Source of the DNA: Psychrosphaera sp. F3M07
Lineage (GTDB): Bacteria > Pseudomonadota > Gammaproteobacteria > Enterobacterales > Alteromonadaceae
DNA length: 64,000 bases
Direction: 5' to 3'
Assembly (NCBI RefSeq): GCF_018860345.1
Contig: NZ_JAHKPJ010000011.1
Span: 248,001 to 312,000 of the forward strand
The notes beneath the pieces were generated by a model, which worked only from the letters and a program-made list of their open reading frames with translations, made no database searches and was not told the origin of the DNA. Position numbers and translations under genes: made by a program. Below, piece by piece: positions 17,804-27,021 of this stretch; positions within the stretch are counted from its first letter, which is position 1, and every line of letters starts with the position of its first letter.

Positions 17804-18514
17804 TTATAATAAGTTTTGTTGTATCGGCTCTTCCGTACTTTCCAAATCATCCTTGGGCTGCCAATTTATTGGAGTCATTCCCTGCTGAATGAGTATCTCG
17901 TTCGTTTTTGAAAAGTGCTGACAACCGAAAAAACCACGATGTGCCGATAATGGTGATGGGTGTGGGGCATTTAATACATGATGTTTATTGGTGTCTATTG
18001 AGGCTGCTTTTTTCTGCGCATGACTGCCCCATAATAAAAAGACCAAACCACTTCTTTGTTCGTTAAGTGTTGTTATTACTTTATCGGTGAACGTTTCCCA
18101 ACCTAGACTTTTGTGGGAATGTGCTTGCCCTGAACGGACTGTTAATACTGTATTTAATAACAAAACACCTTGTTGTGCCCACTCAACCAAATAACCATGT
18201 TTAGGCATCTCAAAACCGTCTATGTCGGTCACGAGTTCTTTATACATATTGCGTAATGAAGGCGGTATTTTTATATTAGGTTTTACTGAAAATGCCAAAC
18301 CATGCGCTTGTTCTGGCCCGTGGTATGGGTCTTGCCCAAGAATAACGACTTTTACTTTGTCTAATGGGGTTAATTCAAAAGCAGAAAATACATCATGATC
18401 GGCAGGAAATATCTCTATGCCCTTTGCACGTTCTTGAGCAACAGTATTAAGGGTGTCCATTAAATACGTCTGTTGCTGCTCTTGGGCGATGAAAGATGAC
18501 CAGGTTAATGGCAT
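17804..18514 (-). CDS. ung: Uracil-DNA glycosylase
   Basis: Ung removes uracil from DNA to start base excision repair. The 236-residue protein shows the water-activating loop [11 protein letters not shown] with catalytic Asp62, the FSVKPN uracil-binding segment, [10 protein letters not shown], and the leucine-loop [11 protein letters not shown] with the catalytic His. The C-terminus is a few residues longer than in E. coli (229) and ends in [15 protein letters not shown]. The RHS-tip island begins 32 bases after the stop, so the insertion point is at the very end of ung. A heptamer repeat array precedes the gene. Confidence 0.97.
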   Translation of the reverse strand: MPLTWSSFIAQEQQQTYLMDTLNTVAQERAKGIEIFPADHDVFSAFELTPLDKVKVVILGQDPYHGPEQAHGLAFSVKPNIKIPPSLRNMYKELVTDIDGFEMPKHGYLVEWAQQGVLLLNTVLTVRSGQAHSHKSLGWETFTDKVITTLNEQRSGLVFLLWGSHAQKKAASIDTNKHHVLNAPHPSPLSAHRGFFGCQHFSKTNEILIQQGMTPINWQPKDDLESTEEPIQQNLL

Positions 18515-18610
18515 TAATGTTCTCCACTAATTGATGATTAAGTCCAGCAGAGCAGTATTGGCAGAAATACTCTGTAGATGCATGTATTAACAAACATCTA
18601 CAGGGAGCAG

Positions 18611-18752
18611 AGTTTCGAGACGCGAGTTTCGAGTTTCGAGTTTCGAGCTTCGAGATTCGAACTTCGAGTCACGAGTTTCGAGTTTCGAGTTTCGAGTTTC
18701 GAGCTTCGAGCTTCGAGCTTCGAGTTACGAGCTTCGAGTTACGAGTTACGAG
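18611..18752. repeat. 7-bp tandem repeat array, 20 units
   Basis: Twenty consecutive 7-base units in exact register fill 18611-18750, followed by a partial unit. The main forms are AGTTTCG (eight units), AGCTTCG (five) and AGTTACG (three), with single variants AGACGCG, AGATTCG, AACTTCG and AGTCACG. The array lies between thrC and ung, both on the minus strand. AGCTTCG units allow small AGCT/TCGA palindromic hairpins. No spacers occur. No function is recognised; such arrays vary in length by slippage. Confidence 0.95.
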
Positions 18753-18786
18753 CCTAAACACTAACATCTAAACAATGTTTATTAAC

Positions 18787-20061
18787 TTATGCAGTTAAAT
18801 ACGCACGTAGTTTATCAAAGTCCGCGTCCATTGTTTCAGATAATATTGTTGAACTGGCAACCGCTGCTAATTCTTTTGGTAAAGGAATTAACTCACCTAA
18901 AATATTTTCAACACTTTCTTTAAACTTAGCTGGATGTGCTGTGCCTAAGAATATACCAACTTCATCATCTTCAATGCTGTGTTTTAAGGCTTTATAAGCA
19001 ATAGCACCATGAGGCTCTGAAACATAGTCATTTTGATAAAGTTGTTTTACGCCCATCTGGCTAGAGTCTTCGTCAATCATAGTAGAAGACAGTAAGTCTT
19101 TATCAAACCAACCTAAGTCCATCATATGTTGAATACGAGGCCAGTTGTTTGGCTCACTCACATCCATCGCATTAGATAAGGTGGCAACCGTTTCTTTTGG
19201 ATCCCATTCACCTGTTGTAAGGAAACGAGGAACCGTATCATTTTCGTTAGTGGCAGCAATAAAACGCTTAATTGGCAAACCTAATACTTTGGCAATGATA
19301 CCAGCGGTTAAGTTTCCAAAGTTACCACTTGGGATTGAGAATACTGACTTGTCTCTTTGCTCAACCGGTAGTTGTGCTACTGCTTCAAAGTAATAACAAA
19401 CTTGAGCAAACAATCGGCTTATATTGATAGAGTTCGCAGAATTTAAGCCAATTTCTTTACGTAACTCAGCGTCTTCAAATGATGCTTTAACTAACGCTTG
19501 GCAATCATCGAATGTGCCTTTAACTGCGATCGTTTCAATGTTGCCACCTAAAGTGCAGAACATTTTTTCTTGTAAACGGCTGATTTTATTTTCTGGGTAT
19601 AAGATCACAACTCTAATGTCTTTAATACCATAAAATGCATGGGCTACCGCAGCGCCAGTATCACCAGAAGTCGCCGTTAATATAGTTAACTGGCCTTGCT
19701 GGTTAAACTTTTTCAAACACTGGGCCATAAAACGAGCACCAAAGTCTTTAAACGCTAATGTTGGGCCATGGAAGAGCTCTAAGCTATGAATGTTTTCACT
19801 AACTTGTTTTAACGGTGCAGGGAATTCAAATGCATTTGTTAACATGTCTTCAAGGTCTGCTTGGCTAATTTCGTCGTTCAATAAATGAGACAAAACGATA
19901 CTGCTGCGCTTAATAAATGGTAATGCTAATAATTCATCAATGTTTGATAGTTTTTTTATTTGTTTTGGGAAAAACAAACCTCGGTCACGGCCTAAACCTT
20001 GTTTAACAGCTTGTTCAAAACTTACCTGCTGATCATTATGCTTTATGTTCTCTAACAGCAT
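18787..20061 (-). CDS. thrC: Threonine synthase
   Basis: ThrC converts O-phosphohomoserine to threonine with pyridoxal phosphate. The 424-residue protein (E. coli 428) has the cofactor lysine, Lys105, in LAFKDFGARFMAQ, the ATSGDTGAAVAHAF loop that binds the substrate phosphate, and SIPSGNFGNLTAGI. It is the last gene of thrABC, 57 bases behind thrB. The stop is followed by the heptamer repeat array, and no clear hairpin with a T tract was seen between thrC and ung. Confidence 0.97.
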   Translation of the reverse strand: MLLENIKHNDQQVSFEQAVKQGLGRDRGLFFPKQIKKLSNIDELLALPFIKRSSIVLSHLLNDEISQADLEDMLTNAFEFPAPLKQVSENIHSLELFHGPTLAFKDFGARFMAQCLKKFNQQGQLTILTATSGDTGAAVAHAFYGIKDIRVVILYPENKISRLQEKMFCTLGGNIETIAVKGTFDDCQALVKASFEDAELRKEIGLNSANSINISRLFAQVCYYFEAVAQLPVEQRDKSVFSIPSGNFGNLTAGIIAKVLGLPIKRFIAATNENDTVPRFLTTGEWDPKETVATLSNAMDVSEPNNWPRIQHMMDLGWFDKDLLSSTMIDEDSSQMGVKQLYQNDYVSEPHGAIAYKALKHSIEDDEVGIFLGTAHPAKFKESVENILGELIPLPKELAAVASSTILSETMDADFDKLRAYLTA

Positions 20062-20118
20062 GGTTACCTCTTTGACTTCTCTAAATTAATTTAATCGGTG
20101 TTGTTACTGAGTTATTGT

Positions 20119-21102
20119 TTAATTGGTTAACTCTATGTCTTTCGCACCCTGAATTGCACATTGGCAAATATGAACAAATCCTTTACCAGCTTGGATATAG
20201 TTTTGTTCAAGATAATTTTTATATTTTTCTGCTTGGGCTAAGTCGCCGGTAAGAGCAAACAACGTTGGTCCTGCCCCAGATATGCCAACCGCCAACGCAC
20301 CTTGTTCTAACAAATGTTGTTTTGATGATTTAAACCCTGCTATTAAATCGGCTCTATACGGCTCGGCAATAACATCTTTAATGGTTTTTGCCGCTATCGT
20401 TTGTTCACCTTGATATAAATAGGCCACAAACGCAGATAAATATTGTGCATTATAAATTGCTACAGACTTATCCACTTGTTTAGGCAATACTTCCCTCGCC
20501 TCTTTGGTTGGCAAAGAAAAACCAGGAAATGCTACTACCCAATACCATGAATCTGGGTTTGGTAAGTTAATCACAGGTGCTGACTCGTGCGGACTCATTA
20601 ACTGTAAACCGCCAAAATAACTTGGTGCCACATTGTCATAATGTAAATCACCACTAGCACCCGCTTCTACTTCGCCCATTAAGGTCAATAATTCTTGATC
20701 TGTGTATGGCAATTCAAACAAACGGTTAAGTGCCGTTAAGCTAGCTACAACAGAACAAGCACTTGACCCTAAACCACTGCCCACAGGCAATGATTTCACT
20801 AATTCCATTTTTACCGCTGGGTATTCATCAGAATTGCTTAATTTTGAACGAAACAAAACATAAGCAATCCAAGCAAGGTTTTGCATTTTGTCCGTGGGAC
20901 ATACATGAGCAAACTCGCCAGAATTTATCATTTCATCTTGTTGGCTAAATTCAACATGAACAGTGTCACCAAGTGGTTGTTGGTCAATTCGAACTAATGC
21001 GGCACCTAATAAGTCAAAACCAACACTTACATTACCGGTACTCGCTGGCGCATAAGCTGATGCTTTACGCCCAATCAGTTCATTTTTATTAACTGCATTC
21101 AT
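20119..21102 (-). CDS. thrB: Homoserine kinase
   Basis: ThrB phosphorylates homoserine in the threonine pathway. It is a GHMP kinase of 327 residues, slightly longer than the E. coli enzyme (310). Visible are the N-terminal APASTGNVSVGFDLLGAAL, the ATP-binding glycine loop LPVGSGLGSSACS, the GDLHYDNVAPSYFGG segment, and the third motif GISGAGPTLFAL. It starts 2 bases behind the thrA stop, so translation is coupled. An N-terminal extension of about 15 residues (MNAVNKNELIGRKA) precedes the usual start region, leaving a small doubt about the exact start. Confidence 0.97.
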   Translation of the reverse strand: MNAVNKNELIGRKASAYAPASTGNVSVGFDLLGAALVRIDQQPLGDTVHVEFSQQDEMINSGEFAHVCPTDKMQNLAWIAYVLFRSKLSNSDEYPAVKMELVKSLPVGSGLGSSACSVVASLTALNRLFELPYTDQELLTLMGEVEAGASGDLHYDNVAPSYFGGLQLMSPHESAPVINLPNPDSWYWVVAFPGFSLPTKEAREVLPKQVDKSVAIYNAQYLSAFVAYLYQGEQTIAAKTIKDVIAEPYRADLIAGFKSSKQHLLEQGALAVGISGAGPTLFALTGDLAQAEKYKNYLEQNYIQAGKGFVHICQCAIQGAKDIELTN

Positions 21103-21104
21103 GA

Positions 21105-23555
21105 CTACAACATCACCTCTTGTTGCCAGCTTAATGTTCTCATTACATCACCAAATACACCGGCAGCGGTTACTGCAGCACCAGCACCATAACCACGTAA
21201 TACAATTGGAATTGGTTGGTAATACGCACTGTGTATTGCTAATGCATTTTCGCCATTTTTAACAGCATGTAGTGCATTATCAGGTCCTACAGATACAACC
21301 TTAACCTTACACTTACCTTCTTTGATTTCACCCACATAACGTAGTACTTCACCGTTAGATTTAGCATTTTCGTTTAGCGCTTCAAAAGTAGGGTCTAATT
21401 CAGGTAAACGTGCCAAAAACTCTTCAACCGAACCTGACGCGTCAAAGTCATCGCCTAATACAGATTCAATTTCAATATCAGATAATTCTAATTCCATCCC
21501 TGACTCACGAGCCATGATAAGTAACTTACGCGCGACATCCATACCACTTAAGTCATCACGAGGGTCTGGTTCGGTGTAACCCAATTCTTTTGCTTCAATG
21601 GTTGCTTGAGACAAAGTTTGACCTTCATCTAATTTGCCAAAGATATACGACAATGATCCAGACAAAATACCTTCAAACGCCACTAATTCATCACCAGCAT
21701 TAAACAACCCTTGTAGAGTGTCTATAACTGGCAAGCCAGCACCAACCGTTGTTTCGTATAAGAAACGACGCATTGTTGATTGTGCTGTTTCTCTTAATTC
21801 TGAGTAATACGCCATGCTACCAGTGTTGGCTTTTTTGTTTGGTGTGACGATGTGGAAACCGGCCGCTAAAAACTCAACATATTGACTGGCAACGCCTTCC
21901 GAAGAGGTACAGTCAACCAATACTGGATTTACCAAATGATTGTCTTGGACAAAACGTTTGATGTTTAACAAACTAAACGCAGGTTCAGCTTGCTGTAGTA
22001 ATTCTTCATAGTTTTCTAAATCAATACCATCTTGGTTTAATAACAATTTACGACTGTTGGCTATGCCATAAACGTTTAATCGGATGTTACGATCTTTCAG
22101 CCATTGTTGTTGACGTTTGATTTGTTTTATCAATTCACCACCAACAACACCACAACCCAATACAAACAAATCAATTGAAGGTATTTTTGTAAAAAAGTTT
22201 TCGTGGCAAACTTTAATTGCATCTTCACATTTACGACGTTCAACAACTGACGAGATTGAACTCTCTGTGCTGTCTTGCGCTATGGCTAATATGTTTACTC
22301 TCGCTTGTGCTAACGATGTAAAGAATTTTGCAGCAATGCCTTTATGTTGACGCATGCCTTCACCAATAAGTGAAACGATAGCCACTTCATCATTAACTTT
22401 TGGTTTATCCAATAAACCATTTTTTATTTCTAACTCAAATTCGTTATATAACGCCGCGATTGCTTCTTTTTTATGTTCTGCAAAAATACAGAAACTAATG
22501 CTAAATTCTGACGATGATTGTGTGATCAGTACCACAGAAATTTCTTTATCCGCCATTGCTTTGAAGGTACGGCTTGCCATGCCAACCACCCCTTTCATGC
22601 CAGGACCAAATACCGTCAACATACATACATCGTTTAAACTAGAGATAGCTTTAATTGGTGTTGTGTTATTTGCTTCAGTTGCGATAACAGTGCCTTTCGC
22701 ACTTGGGTTTAATGTATTTTTGATCACACATGGAATTTTATAGTGGGCTAATGGACCAATGGTTTTTGGATGTAAAACACTGGCACCAAAGTAAGATAAT
22801 TCCATTGCTTCTGAATAAGATAACTTATCAACTAAAGTGGCGTCTTTTACTTGTCTTGGGTCCGCACTATATACACCGTCAACGTCTGTCCATATTTCAC
22901 AGATGTCGGCATGCAAACAAGCTGCAACGATAGCTGCTGAGTAATCACTGCCATTTCGACCTAACGTTGTTAATTGACCATCTTCATTGGCAGCAGTGAA
23001 ACCAGGTAACAAGTAAACTTCTTTTCCACTTTGCATTTCATTCATGATAGCGGCACGACTGAGTTCGATATTCGCCACACCATTTAAATAGTCATCGCTG
23101 CTAATGATAGATTTAGTTGGCTCTAAAACCTGAGAGCTTACTCCCATAGCGTTAAATACTTGTTGCATAAGTAATACACTAAATACTTCACCACGACTGA
23201 TGACAAAGGCTTTTACGTGAGCAGGACAATGATTTAATAACTGTACACCGGTCAACTTACTATTTAGTTCGGCAATAAGTTGGTCAATTTGTGAGAGTAA
23301 CTGCTGTTCAGACTCACACTTAGAAGCCTTGGTAATTTGCTCTAGATTTGATTTTAAACCGTCTAAACTTGCTTTGAACTCGGCACCAGACTCGGCGATA
23401 TCACACAAATCCACAAGCTGGTTGGTTACGCCCTTTGGAGCTGAAAGTACCGCTGTTGTAATAGAGGTTTGAGCTTGTCCCGCAATAATATTTGCCACTG
23501 TGGCAAAACGTTCATGATCGGCTAACGAGCTACCACCAAATTTAACAACTTTCAT
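21105..23555 (-). CDS. thrA: Bifunctional aspartokinase / homoserine dehydrogenase I
   Basis: ThrA catalyses the first and third steps from aspartate to threonine. The aspartokinase part (about 1-290) has [11 protein letters not shown], and [15 protein letters not shown]-type regulatory regions lie near 310-450. The dehydrogenase part begins with the NAD(P)-binding [11 protein letters not shown] and shows [17 protein letters not shown] and [17 protein letters not shown] chose the ATG at 23555 (816 residues) because AAAGGA lies just before it and the protein then starts like E. coli ThrA; an in-frame ATG at 23579 would place that ribosome site inside the gene. Transcription is controlled by the attenuator just upstream. 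Confidence 0.96.
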   Translation of the reverse strand: MKVVKFGGSSLADHERFATVANIIAGQAQTSITTAVLSAPKGVTNQLVDLCDIAESGAEFKASLDGLKSNLEQITKASKCESEQQLLSQIDQLIAELNSKLTGVQLLNHCPAHVKAFVISRGEVFSVLLMQQVFNAMGVSSQVLEPTKSIISSDDYLNGVANIELSRAAIMNEMQSGKEVYLLPGFTAANEDGQLTTLGRNGSDYSAAIVAACLHADICEIWTDVDGVYSADPRQVKDATLVDKLSYSEAMELSYFGASVLHPKTIGPLAHYKIPCVIKNTLNPSAKGTVIATEANNTTPIKAISSLNDVCMLTVFGPGMKGVVGMASRTFKAMADKEISVVLITQSSSEFSISFCIFAEHKKEAIAALYNEFELEIKNGLLDKPKVNDEVAIVSLIGEGMRQHKGIAAKFFTSLAQARVNILAIAQDSTESSISSVVERRKCEDAIKVCHENFFTKIPSIDLFVLGCGVVGGELIKQIKRQQQWLKDRNIRLNVYGIANSRKLLLNQDGIDLENYEELLQQAEPAFSLLNIKRFVQDNHLVNPVLVDCTSSEGVASQYVEFLAAGFHIVTPNKKANTGSMAYYSELRETAQSTMRRFLYETTVGAGLPVIDTLQGLFNAGDELVAFEGILSGSLSYIFGKLDEGQTLSQATIEAKELGYTEPDPRDDLSGMDVARKLLIMARESGMELELSDIEIESVLGDDFDASGSVEEFLARLPELDPTFEALNENAKSNGEVLRYVGEIKEGKCKVKVVSVGPDNALHAVKNGENALAIHSAYYQPIPIVLRGYGAGAAVTAAGVFGDVMRTLSWQQEVML

Positions 23556-23570
23556 AACTACTTTCCTTTT

Positions 23571-23602
23571 ATTAAACAAAAACCCGTGATATTAATCACG
23601 GG
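23571..23602 (-). terminator. Attenuator terminator of the thr operon
   Basis: On the minus strand CCCGTGAT and ATCACGGG form an 8-base-pair stem with a 4-base loop, followed by TTTTTGTTT. It lies between the leader peptide stop and the thrA ribosome site, the standard place for an amino-acid attenuator. High threonyl- and isoleucyl-tRNA would allow this terminator to form. Confidence 0.88.
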
Positions 23603-23634
23603 CTCTGCAAGTATTGTGCGCACCAGTGACTACA

Positions 23635-23691
23635 CTACCCAGTTAGGGTGGTGTTGATAATAATGATGGTGTCAAATGTGTGCTTTTGCAT
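23635..23691 (-). CDS. thrL: thr operon leader peptide
   Basis: An 18-residue ORF, MQKHTFDTIIIINTTLTG, followed by TAG. It holds five Thr and four consecutive Ile, the same two amino acids that regulate E. coli thrABC by attenuation. It ends 33 bases before the terminator hairpin. Ribosome stalling at the Thr/Ile codons when these charged tRNAs are scarce should let transcription continue into thrA. No ribosome site is evident before its ATG. The identification rests on composition, position and the following attenuator, which together are convincing. Confidence 0.88.
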   Translation of the reverse strand: MQKHTFDTIIIINTTLTG

Positions 23692-23741
23692 ATGTGTAAA
23701 ATCGAATTATTAGAGTAAAAAGTCAAGTGCTTTTTACGACA

Positions 23742-23771
23742 CTTATAATTGCAAACGGTGCAATTTGCTAA
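23742..23771 (-). promoter_or_regulatory. Possible promoter of the thr operon
   Basis: On the minus strand TTAGCA, 18 bases, TATAAG stands about 50 bases before the leader peptide start. A TTGACT closer to the leader lacks a matching -10 box. The call is tentative. Confidence 0.35.
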
Positions 23772-24167
23772 TATATGACCTGTTCTCGGTTTATTAATCG
23801 CCTGTCGATAAGATGTTTGACAACTAGTCAGAAAAAACGCTAGCGTCTATAATCGATTCATCATAAGTACCTGAATTGTATTTATACTTTAAATAATAAC
23901 GACACTTCTGATCCCTAATAAAAGGTTAAATAGACATTTCTTTTATTAGTTTTGCATAATGGTTTTGTCTTAAGTGAAGTATATTGGTATAAATGAACCG
24001 TTAAGCCATTCGTTTTGTGAAAAAGCGCTTAAGATTAACTAATTACTAAAACCTATTGAGCAAATTTAAAGTAATTAGTATAAATTAGTAATTATGCTCA
24101 GGCATTAACTTTTATTATTAGAGTTAGATGTCAAAATAACTAAAGTTAATGTAGGAATATCATCGGA
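23772..24167. other. Intergenic region between thr operon and sensor kinase
   Basis: About 400 AT-rich bases between the divergent thr operon and kinase gene. No ORF with a ribosome site, RNA gene or strong hairpin was recognised. A TATAAT at 23848 has its only TTGACA 25 bases upstream, too far for a normal promoter. Promoters for the kinase are presumably here but cannot be fixed. Confidence 0.5.
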
Positions 24168-25922
24168 ATGCAGCCAAGCAAAAGTATATCCAGACGCCTG
24201 TTAGTGAGCGTTTTATCAGTTTATTTTATATTAACCTTTGTCGTTACCTGCGCGCAGATTTATGCCGATTACTCCAATACAAAAGATTACATCAGTCACG
24301 AATTACGTAACTTAGAAAAAACCTTTAGTGCAAGTTTAACTAGGGCTATTTGGGAACTTAACACTCCACAAGTTGTTTCTATATCTGAAGGTTTGTTAGA
24401 GATCCCTATGGTCGAGGGCGTATTAATTCGTGATGATAATCGAGAACTTCTCACTCAGATGGGTGGCATTGCAAATTTCACTGACTTCCAAGGTACGGAA
24501 TTGAGTGAAGTAGGTGCGGTCATTTCTGGTAAAGATGGTTTATTTGGTTATACCTTCCCGCTTATTTTTGAATTCTCCGGACGAACAACACAAGTTGGTG
24601 ATGTGACTCTATTCTCAAGCCGAGAAATTGTTATTAGCCGGATAATGCTTAGTATATTATTTTTAATCGCCAGTGCGATTATTAAAACCATTTGTTTAGT
24701 TGTTTTGTTCTCCATTGCCTTTAAAAAGTACCTCACCACTCCGTTAGGTGAATTAACCGAGAAAATTGAAAAAATCGATATGGAAAATATTGATGATGCT
24801 CAAATTCAAATAGATCAAGAAGAAGAAAACGAACTAACTGTTATTAAACATTCATTTAATGATTTGATGGCAAAAGTGTCTAGCTCTCAAACCGAATTAA
24901 AACACGCGCAAAAACAGTTAGTGAAAACCAACGACAGACTCGATCAACAAAACTTAATGTTAGAACAAGAAGTAGCTAAGAAAACAGCTAACTTAAGCCA
25001 AGCTATGATGGATCTGCAAAAACAAAAATACCAATTAGAAACTCAACAAAAAACCTTAAAAGAAGAAATAGAAACAAGGCGTGGTACTGAGTCTAAATTA
25101 TTACACCAAACCACTGAGTTAGAACACACCATTGAAACTTTAGGCATGGCTCATGGCAAATTGGTTGAGTCAGAAAAATTAGCGGCGTTAGGTGGTTTAG
25201 TGGCTGGTATTACCCACGACGTAAATACCCCTATTGGCGTTGGTGTGACCGCCACCAGTTACCTCTCAGATCGATTAAGTGAACTTGACAAAAAATTCCA
25301 TGATAAATCGCTAAGTGCCAATGATATGAAAAACTTCATTGATGAAGGCAATCAAAGCATAGAGTTGTTAAATAATAATTTAAATAGAGCCAGTGAGTTA
25401 ATTGCTAGTTTTAAACAAATAGCGGTAGACCAAGCCAGTGAAGCTATTAGAACCATTAATTTAAAAGAATACCTGAATGAGATCATTACCTCTTTAAAAC
25501 CCAAATTAAAGAAATCTGCACACGAAATAAATATCGACTGTCCAGATGACATCATAATGAAAGTGCCAGCCGGTGCCATTTCACAAATATTCACTAACTT
25601 CTTATTAAACAGTGTTATCCACGGTTTTGATGGTAGAGAAAATGGCCAAATAGACATTGTAATCAAAGATTGCGGAGACACAGTTAAAATTGAATACAAA
25701 GATAATGGTAATGGCATTAGTAAAGAACAACTCAATCGTCTATTCGACCCATTTTATACAACTAAACGCGAACAAGGTGGCTCAGGTTTAGGCACTAATA
25801 TCGCTTACAACTTAGTGAAACAAACTTTAGACGGTGAAATTGAAGCGGAAAGTGAATTAGAAAAAGGTTTAACATACCGCTTAGAATTACCAAAAGTTAA
25901 AAAAGATCCTTCAATTTCGTAA
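24168..25922 (+). CDS. Membrane sensor histidine kinase
   Basis: A 584-residue kinase. Transmembrane segments near 11-31 and 163-188 flank a periplasmic sensor of about 130 residues; a HAMP-like region and a long coiled coil (about 230-330) lead to the dimerisation domain. The phosphorylated residue is His350 in GITHDVNTPIG. The ATPase domain shows the N box NFLLNSVIHGF, the G1 box EYKDNGNGIS, and GGSGLGTNIAYNLV. No response regulator is adjacent, so it is an orphan. The catalytic half is closely related to that of the GAF kinase at 39469-40893, including the H-box wording and the G2 box, suggesting a family of kinases sharing downstream partners. Confidence 0.93.
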   Translation: MQPSKSISRRLLVSVLSVYFILTFVVTCAQIYADYSNTKDYISHELRNLEKTFSASLTRAIWELNTPQVVSISEGLLEIPMVEGVLIRDDNRELLTQMGGIANFTDFQGTELSEVGAVISGKDGLFGYTFPLIFEFSGRTTQVGDVTLFSSREIVISRIMLSILFLIASAIIKTICLVVLFSIAFKKYLTTPLGELTEKIEKIDMENIDDAQIQIDQEEENELTVIKHSFNDLMAKVSSSQTELKHAQKQLVKTNDRLDQQNLMLEQEVAKKTANLSQAMMDLQKQKYQLETQQKTLKEEIETRRGTESKLLHQTTELEHTIETLGMAHGKLVESEKLAALGGLVAGITHDVNTPIGVGVTATSYLSDRLSELDKKFHDKSLSANDMKNFIDEGNQSIELLNNNLNRASELIASFKQIAVDQASEAIRTINLKEYLNEIITSLKPKLKKSAHEINIDCPDDIIMKVPAGAISQIFTNFLLNSVIHGFDGRENGQIDIVIKDCGDTVKIEYKDNGNGISKEQLNRLFDPFYTTKREQGGSGLGTNIAYNLVKQTLDGEIEAESELEKGLTYRLELPKVKKDPSIS

Positions 25923-25942
25923 TTTAAAGAACAAACTAATTA

Positions 25943-25967
25943 GGCTGCAATTGATGCAGCCTTTTTT
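25943..25967 (+). terminator. Terminator after sensor kinase
   Basis: GGCTGCA and TGCAGCC with a 5-base loop followed by six T. Confidence 0.88.
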
Positions 25968-26019
25968 GTATTTGTTTGTTATTATCTTGCGCCTCTAGAT
26001 TATGGAATAAGAAAAACAT

Positions 26020-26925
26020 ATGTGGTTTAACAACGCCTTTATTTATCAATTCACCAAGCCATTTGACACGCCAAATGAAGAGTTAGAATCATCACTTAAT
26101 GAACATCTGTTTCGTCCTTGTGGTAGCCAAGATCAATTAAAACAAGGTTGGGTTTCCGCTATTCCAGGCACCAGTAATATGGTTCATGTAGCTGGCAAGA
26201 ATGCCCTTGTGTGTTTAAAAACAGAAGAAAAGGTTTTACCAAGTTCGGTTGTTAAAGACGCATTGGAAGAGAAAGTTCAACTATTACAAAATGAACGTGG
26301 CCAAAAAGTGGGTAAAAAAGAAAAACAAACTCTTAAAGAAGAGATTGTTCAACAACTATTACCAAAGGCGTTTACTAAAAGCAGTCGTTTGTATGCTTAT
26401 ATCAATACTGAAAAACAAATCATTGTTGTAAACACCAGTAGTGCAAACAAAGCAGAAAACTTATTAGCGTTTTTACGTCAATCTTTAGGTTCATTGCCAA
26501 CCCTTCCTCACAAGCCTGACGGCGATTTAATTGTGACTATGACACATTGGGTTAAGAACAACGATTTACCGTCGCCATTCACGTTTGCGAACGATATAGA
26601 GCTAAAAGCGTTGGATGAAGAAGCGGCTGCGGCAAAATTAAAAAATCATGATGTGACTGAAGAAGAAGTTCAGTTACATATAACAAATGGTAAATACGTC
26701 CATAAATTAGCTTTGGTTTGGGCTGAAAAAATTAAGTTCAACTTAAATGAAGATGCCGCATTAAAACAAGTTAAGTTCTTAGACATAGTTAAAGAGCAAA
26801 ATGATGACGTTGCTAGTGACGATCACCTTGCTAAATTTGATGCTGATTTTGCATTAATGACCGGTGAATTGAATGAGTTAATTGAAGAGTTAGCCACCAC
26901 TTGGACTAACCCTGAAGAAAACTAA
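26020..26925 (+). CDS. rdgC: Recombination-associated protein RdgC
   Basis: RdgC is a ring-shaped non-specific DNA-binding protein that limits RecA-driven recombination. The 301 residues match the family length (303 in E. coli). The N-terminus MWFNNAFIYQFTKPF, the segment WVSAIPGTSNMVHVAG, and LPHKPDGDLIVTMTHWV are typical. It stands as a single gene between two terminators. Confidence 0.96.
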   Translation: MWFNNAFIYQFTKPFDTPNEELESSLNEHLFRPCGSQDQLKQGWVSAIPGTSNMVHVAGKNALVCLKTEEKVLPSSVVKDALEEKVQLLQNERGQKVGKKEKQTLKEEIVQQLLPKAFTKSSRLYAYINTEKQIIVVNTSSANKAENLLAFLRQSLGSLPTLPHKPDGDLIVTMTHWVKNNDLPSPFTFANDIELKALDEEAAAAKLKNHDVTEEEVQLHITNGKYVHKLALVWAEKIKFNLNEDAALKQVKFLDIVKEQNDDVASDDHLAKFDADFALMTGELNELIEELATTWTNPEEN

Positions 26926-26942
26926 AACGTTAATTTTTTAAC

Positions 26943-26974
26943 AAAAAACCAGCTCTGATGAGCTGGTTTTTTTT
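26943..26974 (+). terminator. Terminator after rdgC
   Basis: CCAGCTC and GAGCTGG with a 4-base loop, flanked by A and T runs; can act in both directions between rdgC and the convergent lipoprotein gene. Confidence 0.9.
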
Positions 26975-27021
26975 ATTATTAGGGACGGCATTTAGTCATT
27001 TTAATTTTTTTGAGTTTCAAT

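Noticed and set aside
18611-18752. CRISPR-like array
   Set aside because: Units are only 7 bases with no spacers and no cas genes are near; it is a simple tandem repeat.
22354-22743. 129-residue ORF antisense to thrA
   Set aside because: The opposite frame codes for the well conserved ThrA; open frames antisense to such genes are common.
23817-23853. Promoter TTGACA ... TATAAT for the sensor kinase
   Set aside because: The boxes are 25 bases apart, too far for a normal sigma-70 promoter, and about 315 bases from the gene.
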